Of a stretch of DNA of 64,000 bases, positions 54,069 to 62,579 are shown piece by piece. Under the pieces are notes generated by a model, which saw nothing but the letters and a program-made list of their open reading frames with translations, had not been told where the DNA came from and searched no databases. This DNA comes from Arachnia propionica (lineage in GTDB: Bacteria; Actinomycetota; Actinomycetes; Propionibacteriales; Propionibacteriaceae), in assembly GCF_037055325.1 (NCBI RefSeq), contig NZ_CP146373.1, positions 1,736,001 through 1,800,000 on the forward strand. The letters run 5' to 3'. Position numbers and translations under genes: made by a program. The stretch's first letter is position 1, and each line of letters begins with the position of its first letter.

Positions 54069-54099
54069 GATTTGTCACCTCCTCTCACTGGTTTTCAGT

Positions 54100-54150
54100 A
54101 TTGGATTTGGGTAGCTCACCCACCGTCCCTCGTTGTTGAGGGGGGTTGGG
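54100..54150 (-). terminator. Possible attenuator hairpin between lanKC and the first precursor
   Basis: On the minus strand CCCAACCCCCCTC pairs imperfectly with GAGGGACGGTGGG around AACAAC. It could partly separate lanKC transcription from the precursors. Only weak T content follows. Confidence 0.35.
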
Positions 54151-54153
54151 GAG

Positions 54154-56790
54154 CTAGTGACTCGGTACGACCCCGATGAGGTCGCGTGTTTCCGAGCCAA
54201 GCTGTGAAATCGCCGGCTGCTGTAACAGCCCGGCCGTGCGGGCACTGATCGGCAAACCCACATAGGGTTGCCGGGATTGGTAGGCGTGCAGCGCCAGCGC
54301 GACCCCAGCAGCACCGGTACCCAGATCAGAACTGAGACGAATCAACCCCTCACCGACCACCAAGGCATGCTCGTCGTGGGTCAGGAGACTGTCGAGCAAC
54401 AAACCCGCCTGCCGATCAGCCTCTACCCGGCATTGTTCTCCGGCGGCTGTCAGCGTGACCAGGATGCCAGCGCGACCGTGATCCAAACCCGGATAGATGT
54501 AAAACTCCGAGGAGCAGGCTTTGATGATCCCGTCACGTTCCTGCGATGTCAGTACCGGTTCACCCGTGACGCGTTCAAGCGCTGAAGCGATCAGCAACAC
54601 ACCAGCAGACCCCCACTCGGTGTAGGGAAGCACCCGATTCTTGGATGGGTCATCGATCATCACCTCACCAGTAGCCATGGTCACACACGCATCCAGATCC
54701 GCACGCAACCGAACCCTCGCCCTGACAAGAGGCTCCTCAGCGCCGGTGACGGCATGGGCAACCAGGTCCGTCAACGCAACCCCAGTCAATCCCCAGAACA
54801 AACCCCGACGACGACACAACACAGCCCACGCTGATCCATCCGGAGTGAGGCAGGCATCCAACCTGCGATACGCCGCAACCGCACGATCCATCAACCCCGA
54901 ATCCCCGCTGGTTTTCGCCACCTCCAAAGCAGCCAAGATCACTCCCGCCTGACCCGCAGCCAGATCCAACCTACGACGCCCCAAAGCCGACTCAAGCGCC
55001 TTCCCGGCAGCAGCCACAGCATCCTGGTGGGCGTCCACCTCGCTGAGCGTCAACGCCACCCCGGCCACACCATTCAACAACCCCGGAGCCTCCCGCCCCG
55101 GCCACTCCCGAGCGGTCTTACGCAACGCCTCCACATCACCATCAGCAGGAACAACACCCACACGCTGCTGAGCCAGCACCACACCAGCACGCCCGGTCGT
55201 GATCACCTCATGAACACCCGCCGCCAGCTGGCTGATATCACCAGGAAACGCCCCATCCGGACCAAACTGCCGCGACCATTCAATCCCACTCAACAACCCA
55301 GCAATCCCAGAATCCACACTCAACCGCTGTGATGGCACACCCACAGTGACATCACTAGCCGTCACCGGACGAACACCAGCCGCATAGCGGCCCTCCACCA
55401 ACGCCAACTGCTCAGCCGCCCGTTCGCCATACACCTCGCGAACCCTGTGGCGACACCGCTCCCAAAACGCCGGCGACACCGCCTCAATCTCAAAATCAGG
55501 ACAATACAGCATCATGATGCAGCGAGCCACCGCAAACCAGTCAGCCTGCCTAGCATCCGCCGACTTGTCAGCACAATACTGAAACACCCTGACACCAGGC
55601 TCACGCGGCGAGTCCACCCTGCTGGCATCCTCCAAATCAAGCATCGTCACCGCCCCATCATCAGACACCAACACATTCCCAGGATGAAGATCACCAAACG
55701 CCCACCCACGCTGATGAATCCTTTCAACAACACCAATCAGCTGATCCACAATAGCCACCACCTGACGGGCATACTCCACCGGATCACTCTCCTGCAAACG
55801 GTCATTGTGTGACATCCACGACGTCAACGTCGCACCAGGGATGTAGTCCACCTCCAAATAGCGATGCTCCCACGCGGTGAACACCCCCCGAAGCTGCTGC
55901 ACACCCTTCACACCAACAAGATCCCGCAGCACCTCCTCCTCAACTAACTGACGCTGCAACGCACACCGATTCCTACCATCCAACCCGGCATGCGGCCTAG
56001 CCTCCCGAAGAATCCTGACCTCACCATCAGGCAACTCCGCACGATACACCCCACCCGCATTACTGAAACTCAACGGCTTGATACTCACAAAATCATCCAA
56101 CCGAGACTCACACGACTGCCGTGATGCCTCATACGCCGCCCGAAGAAACTCCGGAACCTCCACCCCATCAGGAATCACAACACGCGGATCACGATGATCC
56201 GGAATCAACCGCATATCACGAGGATCAACAATCGACTCAACCAGCTCATCATCCACATCAGGAGCCTGCATCCCCAGGAACGCCCCATACCGAACGAACA
56301 CAGGAGCATCCGGAACATACCGAAGATCAGACAGAATATAAGGCCCCTCCTGACCCCTCAACACACCAGCCAAAACACCCAGCAACTCACCCAACTGGCC
56401 ATCATCATCCGGATAAATCGTAATGAACTTACCCGCCGCACCACGAGCCTGATTCTTCGACGACGACTCCATCAACTCCGCCAACGTTGGCAAGAACTTA
56501 AACGAAACCCCAGCCTCCACACACACCCTCGTAGTCCGCGCCAACGTCTCCACAGCACACTCAGGAGTCGCCGACACATGAACCTTCCACCCCTGCAACC
56601 GAGGCTCCCAATCCCGAGGCGACCACCCCTCCCAACCGCCCCCACACTGCACCAACCACCCAGCCGGCAACTCCACCGACTGCAACCGCCGATCCAACGA
56701 ACCACCCTGCACCTCAGCAAACGGCCTCGGCCGACCATAAAAAGGCGAACCCTTCACCGCACCCTGAAAATACTCAACACGCACAGCCAT
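54154..56790 (-). CDS. lanKC: LanKC, class III lanthipeptide synthetase, 878 aa
   Basis: Trifunctional enzyme: N-terminal lyase-like region (1-220: MAVRVEYFQGAVKGSPFYGR; KFLPTLAELMESSSKNQARG, typical of class III/IV; GKFITIYPDDD), Ser/Thr kinase-like domain (225-500; catalytic loop WAFGDLHPGNVLV about 365, metal site MLDLEDAS), and C-terminal LanC-like cyclase (520-878: PGLLNGVAGVALTL, LDLAAGQAGVILA, LDHGRAGILVTLTA). The zinc-ligand Cys-His motifs of class II/IV cyclases are absent, indicating class III. It installs lanthionine or labionin via phosphorylated Ser/Thr. AAGGGGAAG precedes ATG 56790. No regulator is adjacent. Confidence 0.93.
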   Translation of the reverse strand: MAVRVEYFQGAVKGSPFYGRPRPFAEVQGGSLDRRLQSVELPAGWLVQCGGGWEGWSPRDWEPRLQGWKVHVSATPECAVETLARTTRVCVEAGVSFKFLPTLAELMESSSKNQARGAAGKFITIYPDDDGQLGELLGVLAGVLRGQEGPYILSDLRYVPDAPVFVRYGAFLGMQAPDVDDELVESIVDPRDMRLIPDHRDPRVVIPDGVEVPEFLRAAYEASRQSCESRLDDFVSIKPLSFSNAGGVYRAELPDGEVRILREARPHAGLDGRNRCALQRQLVEEEVLRDLVGVKGVQQLRGVFTAWEHRYLEVDYIPGATLTSWMSHNDRLQESDPVEYARQVVAIVDQLIGVVERIHQRGWAFGDLHPGNVLVSDDGAVTMLDLEDASRVDSPREPGVRVFQYCADKSADARQADWFAVARCIMMLYCPDFEIEAVSPAFWERCRHRVREVYGERAAEQLALVEGRYAAGVRPVTASDVTVGVPSQRLSVDSGIAGLLSGIEWSRQFGPDGAFPGDISQLAAGVHEVITTGRAGVVLAQQRVGVVPADGDVEALRKTAREWPGREAPGLLNGVAGVALTLSEVDAHQDAVAAAGKALESALGRRRLDLAAGQAGVILAALEVAKTSGDSGLMDRAVAAYRRLDACLTPDGSAWAVLCRRRGLFWGLTGVALTDLVAHAVTGAEEPLVRARVRLRADLDACVTMATGEVMIDDPSKNRVLPYTEWGSAGVLLIASALERVTGEPVLTSQERDGIIKACSSEFYIYPGLDHGRAGILVTLTAAGEQCRVEADRQAGLLLDSLLTHDEHALVVGEGLIRLSSDLGTGAAGVALALHAYQSRQPYVGLPISARTAGLLQQPAISQLGSETRDLIGVVPSH

Positions 56791-57607
56791 TTACTTCTTC
56801 CCCTTGTCTTCCAAACAGGTTTAATGATTTGCCGAGCATCGATCACTAATTTTCCTCGCATCCAAACGAAAAGAACGTTTGATCTTTCATACAACTAGCA
56901 TGGCATCATCCCCGTTTTCTGCCCCTCGAAGAAAACCACATGTCGTAAAATTATATGCCCCCTCTTGAGAGCACAAAGATCGCTCTCCTGAGCCATTCAG
57001 AAACCTCGCGAGAGATTTCTATTTTGCTACACCCCCATTTCTGATGATTGACATCTCACTTGACTCCAACCCTAGCATGGGTCGAAATCGTAGCAACAGC
57101 TCCTAAAGGACAGGATTGCTAGCCAAAAGTTACTCCATCGAGCAAACCTCACGGAGCACCAACCGCAACGCACCCGGACGCCTTTCTATTCAGTTTCACA
57201 TCTTCACATCAACACACTCTACAAGCCCATGTCAACCCCCACGAGGCCATCAAACCAAATTCACCCCGAGGTCACCCATGATTCACGGAAGATCCCCACC
57301 CAATTCACCCCATCCGCCGCACCTTATTCACGACCCTTAACAAACAATTGCCAACCCGAAGAATCTCCCCGACTAGGGGTTTCACTGACAACTAGACATC
57401 TTTTCGTTGAGGATTCATCAAATTGATTTGAGCAATCAATTTTTCAGTCAACTTGGCGATCGATTCTTCATCACACAGCGTGGGCATGATGCCGGAACAT
57501 CACCCTCTGTCCTCAAGGCGGCTGTTCAGTTGAGTACGAAACACACGCAAGCACCTTAACGCTCGTTAACTAACCAAGGGTATTGCAACGAAATGGCACC
57601 AGTCCTT
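56791..57607. promoter_or_regulatory. AT-rich region upstream of the lanthipeptide operon
   Basis: About 800 bp without a convincing gene on either strand and with lower GC than the flanks. It must hold the lanKC promoter. No regulator gene and no obvious operator recognised. Confidence 0.4.
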
Positions 57608-57686
57608 GAAGCTTATTCACGGACAACACCTCGGCCAGAGAAACCCCTAGTCAGACAATGTTTGAGGGCGGCTATGAATAAGCCTC
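57608..57686. repeat. MITE, 79 bp, flanked by CTT
   Basis: Ends GAAGCTTATTCACGG and CTATGAATAAGCCTC with CTT at 57605-57607 and 57687-57689. Interior CAACACCTCGGCCAGAGAAA and CTAGTCAGACAA match the 50326 copy. It marks the upstream border of the lanthipeptide region. The following 300 bp to the response regulator hold no gene, only short intergenic repeats. Confidence 0.8.
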
Positions 57687-57991
57687 CTTGGTCAAGGAAA
57701 CCAGTTGCTGGCGCGACGGATCTGGCACTGCATGTCCCAGCCACCTCGACAGCGCGGCACACCAAAGGCCCTATCCGCACACCCGGAAACTATATCGAAC
57801 TTACATACGTTTCTAATTGGTCTCGCTCATACATAGAGGCCGGCTCGGTAACTTCTTCGTGGGGTCGGAGGACTTGTGGTCAGGTCCCCAGACACGGTCA
57901 CCATGGTTTTCGACACACCCAGCTCCTTCGTCGCCGGTCGGCTCAACCGGCTTCGAGACACGACATCCAGTCGACTTGGGGGACGACCCCC

Positions 57992-58657
57992 TCACACCAG
58001 GCGGTAGCCCATCCCCCGGACTGTTTCGAAGCGTTGCTTGCCCAGTTTGTTGCGCAGGTAGGAGACGTAGACGTCGACGACGTTCGAGCCGGGATCGAAA
58101 TCGAAGCCCCACACGTTGCTGAGGAGCTGCTCACGGCTGAGCACCTGGCCCGGGTTGCGCAGGAACACCTCCGCCAGGGTGAACTCGCGGGCCGATAAAT
58201 CCACCCACTGGCCGTCGACCTGGGCGCGACGGGTGCGGTAGTCCAGCACCAGGCCGCGATGCTCCAGGTGATTCGCGGATGTCCTGGCGGGTTCGGGTTC
58301 GGCCCTGAGCCGCAACCGGATCCGGGCCAGCAGCTCCTCAAAGGAGAAGGGTTTCGGCATGTAGTCGTCGGCGCCACCCTCTAGTCCCGCCACCCGGTCG
58401 GCCACCGACGAGCGGGCCGTGAGCATGATCACCGGTGTCGCCACGCCCTGCCCGCGGATGCGTTCCAGCACCTCGAACCCGTCGATGTCCGGCAGTCCGA
58501 CGTCCAGAATGATCAACGCGAAGTCGCCGTGCACCGCCAGCGTGGCCCCCGTCTCACCGGAGGGTGTGGTCTCGGATGTGAATCCCGCCGACTTCAACCC
58601 CTTGGCTATGAATCCTGCGATCCTGGGTTCGTCCTCGATGATCAATATACTGCTCAC
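57992..58657 (-). CDS. OmpR-family response regulator, 221 aa
   Basis: GTG 58657 overlaps the kinase stop (GTGA) and has GAGGGAA upstream. Receiver domain 1-115 with the acidic pair IIEDEP, phospho-acceptor Asp in LIILDVGLPDIDGFE and Lys in YMPKPFSFEELL. A winged-helix DNA-binding domain (125-221) carries SAREFTLAEVFLRNPG and the terminal VDVYVSYLRNKLG...VRGMGYRLV. Partner of the kinase at 58654. The target genes are unknown; its nearness to the lanthipeptide operon is suggestive only. Confidence 0.93.
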   Translation of the reverse strand: MSSILIIEDEPRIAGFIAKGLKSAGFTSETTPSGETGATLAVHGDFALIILDVGLPDIDGFEVLERIRGQGVATPVIMLTARSSVADRVAGLEGGADDYMPKPFSFEELLARIRLRLRAEPEPARTSANHLEHRGLVLDYRTRRAQVDGQWVDLSAREFTLAEVFLRNPGQVLSREQLLSNVWGFDFDPGSNVVDVYVSYLRNKLGKQRFETVRGMGYRLV

Positions 58658-60156
58658 TGCTGTGGTTCCCTCGATTCGGATGCGCCCTCCGGGAGTGGCC
58701 CGATGGGCGAGGCGTGGGGACTCGCGGGGTTCATCGGAACCCGCAGCGTGAACACCGATCCGCTCTTCGGTACGGATTCGATGTCCAGGTGCCCACCATG
58801 GGCCTCCACGATACTGTCGACGATGTTGAGCCCCAATCCTGACCCCGATGCCCGCTGCGCCGCAGCCGCCGTCCGGGCAAACCGTTGCCGCACCGTGGCA
58901 GTTTCCTCCGGTGTCATGCCGATGCCCTGGTCGCGCACCCACAGCAGCACCGACGTGTCTTCGACCCGGGACCCGATGCCGATCCGGGTTCCCTCGTCGG
59001 AGTATTTGACGGCGTTGGCGGCGAGTTGGAGCCACGCCTGGGTGATTCGCATCGGGTCCAGCACCGCCTGCACCATCGCGACGTGTTCCAGCTGCCAGTC
59101 GCGGTTCCCCAGCGCCTTCGACTTCTCCAACACCTGATCGGTCAGCTCGGCGACATCGCAGGTGACGGGGGTCACGAAATCACTCTGGGAGGCCTTCGCG
59201 AGCGTGAGGAGGTCATTGACGAGCACCCCCATGCGGTCGAGTTCATCGATGGCGAGTTCCCGGGTCTGGATGACGTCGGTGGGATCGTGCTGGTCGATCA
59301 ACTCGAGGTGTCCGCGCACCACCGTGATGGGGGTGCGCAGTTCGTGCCCGACGTCGTCGAGGAGCCGACGCTGCCCCTCGACCGCGCCCTGCACCCGGTC
59401 CAGCATCCGGTTGACGGCCTTCGCCAGGGCGGTCAGGTCGTCGTGGCCGCGCACAGGAACGCGGGTGGTCAGGTCGTGTTCGTCAATCTGGTCGGTAGTC
59501 AGCCGGAGCTCCCCGATCGGTCGCAGGAGCCTGCCGACGACCAACCACGTGGGGGCGATGAGCAACGCCACCGTCAGCGCCGCCGCCCCCGCGTAGAACG
59601 CCATGGACTGCTGCAGCTGAGCCCTCGCCTGATCCATGTCAATGACGCGCAGCAGGGTGGCACGCTGGTTGCCGATGATCACGCTCGCCACGAGCACCCG
59701 GTAGCTCGTCCTGGACGTCCGGACGAATTTGATGACGTTGTCGCCCCCCGCCAGGTTGTCCTGGACGGCTGCCAGGAGCTCGGGGTCATCCTCGGGTTTG
59801 ATCACATCCAGGGGGGTGATGAACTGGTGCACACCGTCGATGAACCCTGCCTCCCCGGAGTCGTGGCTGATGACGCTGCGGCTCATGAAGGTTTTCAGCA
59901 CGTTGGGGGCGGAGGTAAACGGTTTCCCGGTTTCAGGATCCACCCCTTTCGTGGCCAGCGCCCTCAATTCACCCTGCACCCGCTCCAGCTGCTCCTTGGT
60001 GGTGTCCCAGAGGTGCCGGTTCTGAAGGATCCCGACGATCGTCCCGGAGATGGTCAGCGCAATCCCGGCCACCAGCACGAGGGCGACCATGAACCTAGTG
60101 CGAATGGTCGGTCCGCCGCGACGCAGAAACCTCCTCATCCCCTCATTCTTGCCCAT
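58654..60156 (-). CDS. Sensor histidine kinase, 500 aa
   Basis: Two membrane helices (about 23-45, FMVALVLVAGIALTISGTIV, and about 188-210) enclose an extracytoplasmic sensor region. HAMP follows (RLLRPIGELRLTTDQIDEHD), then HisKA with the phospho-acceptor His in DDVGHELRTPITVVRGHLEL and an HATPase domain (QLAANAVKYS, WVRDQGIGM, GSGLGLNIVDSIVEAHGG). ATG 60156 has AGGGGA upstream; an alternative ATG is at 60138. Coupled to the response regulator. The signal is unknown. Confidence 0.93.
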   Translation of the reverse strand: MGKNEGMRRFLRRGGPTIRTRFMVALVLVAGIALTISGTIVGILQNRHLWDTTKEQLERVQGELRALATKGVDPETGKPFTSAPNVLKTFMSRSVISHDSGEAGFIDGVHQFITPLDVIKPEDDPELLAAVQDNLAGGDNVIKFVRTSRTSYRVLVASVIIGNQRATLLRVIDMDQARAQLQQSMAFYAGAAALTVALLIAPTWLVVGRLLRPIGELRLTTDQIDEHDLTTRVPVRGHDDLTALAKAVNRMLDRVQGAVEGQRRLLDDVGHELRTPITVVRGHLELIDQHDPTDVIQTRELAIDELDRMGVLVNDLLTLAKASQSDFVTPVTCDVAELTDQVLEKSKALGNRDWQLEHVAMVQAVLDPMRITQAWLQLAANAVKYSDEGTRIGIGSRVEDTSVLLWVRDQGIGMTPEETATVRQRFARTAAAAQRASGSGLGLNIVDSIVEAHGGHLDIESVPKSGSVFTLRVPMNPASPHASPIGPLPEGASESREPQQ

Positions 60157-60243
60157 TCACCATCCCCTGGAAGCCGGTCAAGCCGGGTCGCGGCGAACTT
60201 TTCCCCACCGGTCGGGCCGGCTCAACCGGATTCCAGGGCTGGT

Positions 60244-61551
60244 TCACCGTCCCAGGCCGTGGTAGTCCCAGCCCGAGGCGCGCCAGCGGGCCGGGTCGAG
60301 GGCGTTGCGACCGTCGATGATGGCGGGGCGACGCACCCAGGTCGCGACCTCGGACGGATCCAGCTCGACGTACTCGGCCCATTCGGTGAGCAGCAGCACC
60401 AGGTCGGCGTCTCGCAGCGCCTGGTGCGTGTCGGGTTCCGTGACGAGATCCGGATGCCGCCGGGCCGCGGCGTCGAGGGCCTTGGGGTCGGTGATGCTCA
60501 CCTGCGCGCCGAGCATGTGCAGGCGGTGGGCGATGTCGAGGGCGGGCGAGTCGCGGATGTCGTCGCTGTTGGGTTTGAACGCGGCCCCAAGCACGGTGAC
60601 CTTCGCCCCGGAGAGCTGGTCGCCGAGGCTGCGCAGCGCCAGATCGACCACCCGGTCGCGGCGACGCTGGTTGATGGCGTCAACCTCCCGCAGGAAGGAG
60701 ACGGCGTCGTGGACACCAAGTTCCTGGGCGCGGGCGACGAAAGCGCGGATGTCCTTGGGCAGGCAGCCGCCACCGAACCCCACCCCGGCCCCCAGGAATC
60801 GCCGACCGATGCGCTCGTCGTGCCCGAGGGCATCCGCCAGGGCGGTGACATCGCCGCCGGTGGCCTCGCACAGCTCCGCCATCGCGTTGATGAAACTGAT
60901 CTTGGTGGCCAGGAACGAGTTGGCGGCCACCTTCACCAGCTCCGCCGTCACGTAGTCGGTGACGATCTGCGGGATGCCGTCGACCAACAGCCGGGCGTAG
61001 ACCTCGTCGAGCCGGGTTCGTCCCAGCTCCGCGCGTGCAGGATCAGCGGACAGACCGTAGACGATGCGGTCGGGGTGAAGGGTGTCGGCGACGGCGAAAC
61101 CCTCACGCAGGAACTCGGGATTCCACACCAAGGCGATGTCTCGTTCCGCGAACCGATCCGCCAGGTGCACGGCTGTGCCGACGGGGACGGTGGACTTGCC
61201 CACCACCACCGATCCGGGTGCGGCCCCAGCCAGCAGGGTGGCGACGGCAGCGTCGACATAGCTGAGGTCCGCGGCCCCGGTGTCGGACTGGGGGGTGCCG
61301 ACGGCGATGAAGTGCAGATCCACGTCTGCCAGGTCGTCGCCGGGGGTGGTGGTGAACCGCAGCCTGCCGGTGCCGAGGGCCCGGGTGAGCAGCTCCTCGA
61401 AACCGGGTTCGTAGAACGGCGCCCGGCCCGCGGACAACGCCGCCACCTTGGTGTCATCGACGTCGATGCCAAGCACGTCATGGCCGAGTTCGGCCATGCA
61501 GGCGGCGTGAACGGCCCCCAGGTATCCGCAACCAACAACCGAGATCTTCAT
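60244..61551 (-). CDS. ugd: UDP-glucose/UDP-sugar 6-dehydrogenase, 435 aa
   Basis: Rossmann N-terminus MKISVVGCGYLGAVHAACMA, central ATKISFINAMAELCEATGGD and active-site Cys in GVGFGGGCLPKDIRAF, C-terminal LGAAFKPNSDDIRDSPALD. Oxidises UDP-glucose to UDP-glucuronate with two NAD+; product used for capsule, teichuronic acid or glycolipids. Full length. Next to the phosphotransferase-fold genes but not overlapping them (23-bp gap). Confidence 0.93.
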   Translation of the reverse strand: MKISVVGCGYLGAVHAACMAELGHDVLGIDVDDTKVAALSAGRAPFYEPGFEELLTRALGTGRLRFTTTPGDDLADVDLHFIAVGTPQSDTGAADLSYVDAAVATLLAGAAPGSVVVGKSTVPVGTAVHLADRFAERDIALVWNPEFLREGFAVADTLHPDRIVYGLSADPARAELGRTRLDEVYARLLVDGIPQIVTDYVTAELVKVAANSFLATKISFINAMAELCEATGGDVTALADALGHDERIGRRFLGAGVGFGGGCLPKDIRAFVARAQELGVHDAVSFLREVDAINQRRRDRVVDLALRSLGDQLSGAKVTVLGAAFKPNSDDIRDSPALDIAHRLHMLGAQVSITDPKALDAAARRHPDLVTEPDTHQALRDADLVLLLTEWAEYVELDPSEVATWVRRPAIIDGRNALDPARWRASGWDYHGLGR

Positions 61552-61574
61552 GTGTTTCTCCTCATTTCACGGGT

Positions 61575-62579
61575 TCACGGGATGACAGGGCCGGAGAACG
61601 CGAGGGTTTCCTCCACCCAGCGGGGCAGCCAGCCGGCCGATGGTGGCCGGAAGGCGTAGACGAAGGCGAGCCGCAGCCGGGAGGCCCGGTGGTATACGGC
61701 GATGCGTCCGGGAGTGGTGGGCAGGGAGCCGGCCAGGTCGCCCAGCAGCAGATCGAGGATGCGGTCGCGATCCTGCTGGGTGAGACGTCCCTGAATGTGT
61801 CGCAGCTCGACGTGGGCCCACAGATTCCCCAGGTCCAAGGCGGCCTCGCCGCGGGCCGCGGTATCGAAATCCAGCAGACCGAGGCTGTCGTCGTCCCACA
61901 GGAGTTGCTTGTCGTGGAGGTCGCGGTGGGTGAGCACGCGGGTGCCGTCGTCGCCGGTTCTGAGGTGCTGGCAGGTTTCCACGACCTCGGCGCCAAGCTG
62001 ATCCAGCAGCGGCAGCGCCCGGTGTTCCCGGGCGCGTTCGAACCACCGCCACAACACGTTCGCCTCGTCGTCTCCGGTGTGTTCCGGCAGCCCGGCGGGG
62101 CGCACGACCAGACCGGGCCAGGTCTCGACGAAACGTCGCCACCCGGGTAGCGCGTCACCGCCGAGGTCGTAAAAGGTGCGACCGGGCAGGAGCCCCAGCT
62201 CCACCCGTGACGGCGAGTGGGTCAGCACCCGGGCCGCGGTGATTCCGGAGCCGTTGCACAACTCCGCGACCTGCGAGGACTGCACCGCGACGGTGTTGGC
62301 GCGGCCCTGACGGGTGAACTTGATCGCCCGGTCGTCGGTCAGGACCACGGCCCGGCGGTGGAGTCGGTGCACCACGAGCCTGCCCACGATGCTGGGGGTC
62401 AGTTCCGGAAGTTTCGCATCGCAGGCGTGGCTGGTGATCCACACCTCGCCGTTCCGGTTGATCTTTCCCGCGCGGAGTGTTCCCGCGGAGGCGGCCATCT
62501 CAAAGGTGATCGAGCCGCCGCTACCGGGCCAGGCGCGCCGTACACCGTTGAGCGCACGGACTGTTGTCAGGGCTTTCAC
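61575..62579 (-). CDS. Phosphotransferase-fold (APH-like) protein, 334 aa
   Basis: GTG 62579 overlaps the upstream stop (GTGA). The kinase-like core has a Brenner-type motif THRDLHDKQLLW and the metal-binding DFDTAARGEAALDLG. Small-molecule kinase fold; substrate unknown. Paired with another APH-like protein, which suggests one pathway. Cytosolic. Confidence 0.8.
   Translation of the reverse strand: MKALTTVRALNGVRRAWPGSGGSITFEMAASAGTLRAGKINRNGEVWITSHACDAKLPELTPSIVGRLVVHRLHRRAVVLTDDRAIKFTRQGRANTVAVQSSQVAELCNGSGITAARVLTHSPSRVELGLLPGRTFYDLGGDALPGWRRFVETWPGLVVRPAGLPEHTGDDEANVLWRWFERAREHRALPLLDQLGAEVVETCQHLRTGDDGTRVLTHRDLHDKQLLWDDDSLGLLDFDTAARGEAALDLGNLWAHVELRHIQGRLTQQDRDRILDLLLGDLAGSLPTTPGRIAVYHRASRLRLAFVYAFRPPSAGWLPRWVEETLAFSGPVIP

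Larger units (their letters stand above)
52622..54078 (-). repeat. Tandem array of 353-bp units carrying lanthipeptide precursor genes
   Basis: Precursor starts lie at 54068, 53715, 53362 and 53009 (spacing exactly 353) and 52658 (351). The three complete units between the first four starts appear identical base for base. The spacer of the last unit differs at a few sites. Each unit holds one precursor gene with ribosome-binding site, about 250 bp of spacer, and an 11-bp perfect hairpin (GGTGGTTGGCG / CGCCAACCACC, for example 53826-53862). A weak promoter-like TTGAAC-17-CATATC (minus strand, 53788-53760) precedes each start. A 50-codon frame in the spacer (for example 53808-53960, minus) lacks a ribosome-binding site. 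Confidence 0.95.

Noticed and set aside
52622-54078. CRISPR array
   Set aside because: Units are 353 bp and identical throughout; there are no unique spacers and no cas genes.
52611-54179. Plus-strand frames of 75-243 codons across the 353-bp repeats
   Set aside because: They repeat only because the DNA repeats, lack ribosome-binding sites and run antisense to the precursor genes, which have strong ones.
57690-57991. Small ORFs before the response regulator
   Set aside because: Contain only intergenic repeat-like sequence, no initiation signals.
58885-61659. 924-codon plus-strand frame
   Set aside because: Antisense to the histidine kinase and ugd, whose motifs are unambiguous; typical shadow in high-GC DNA.
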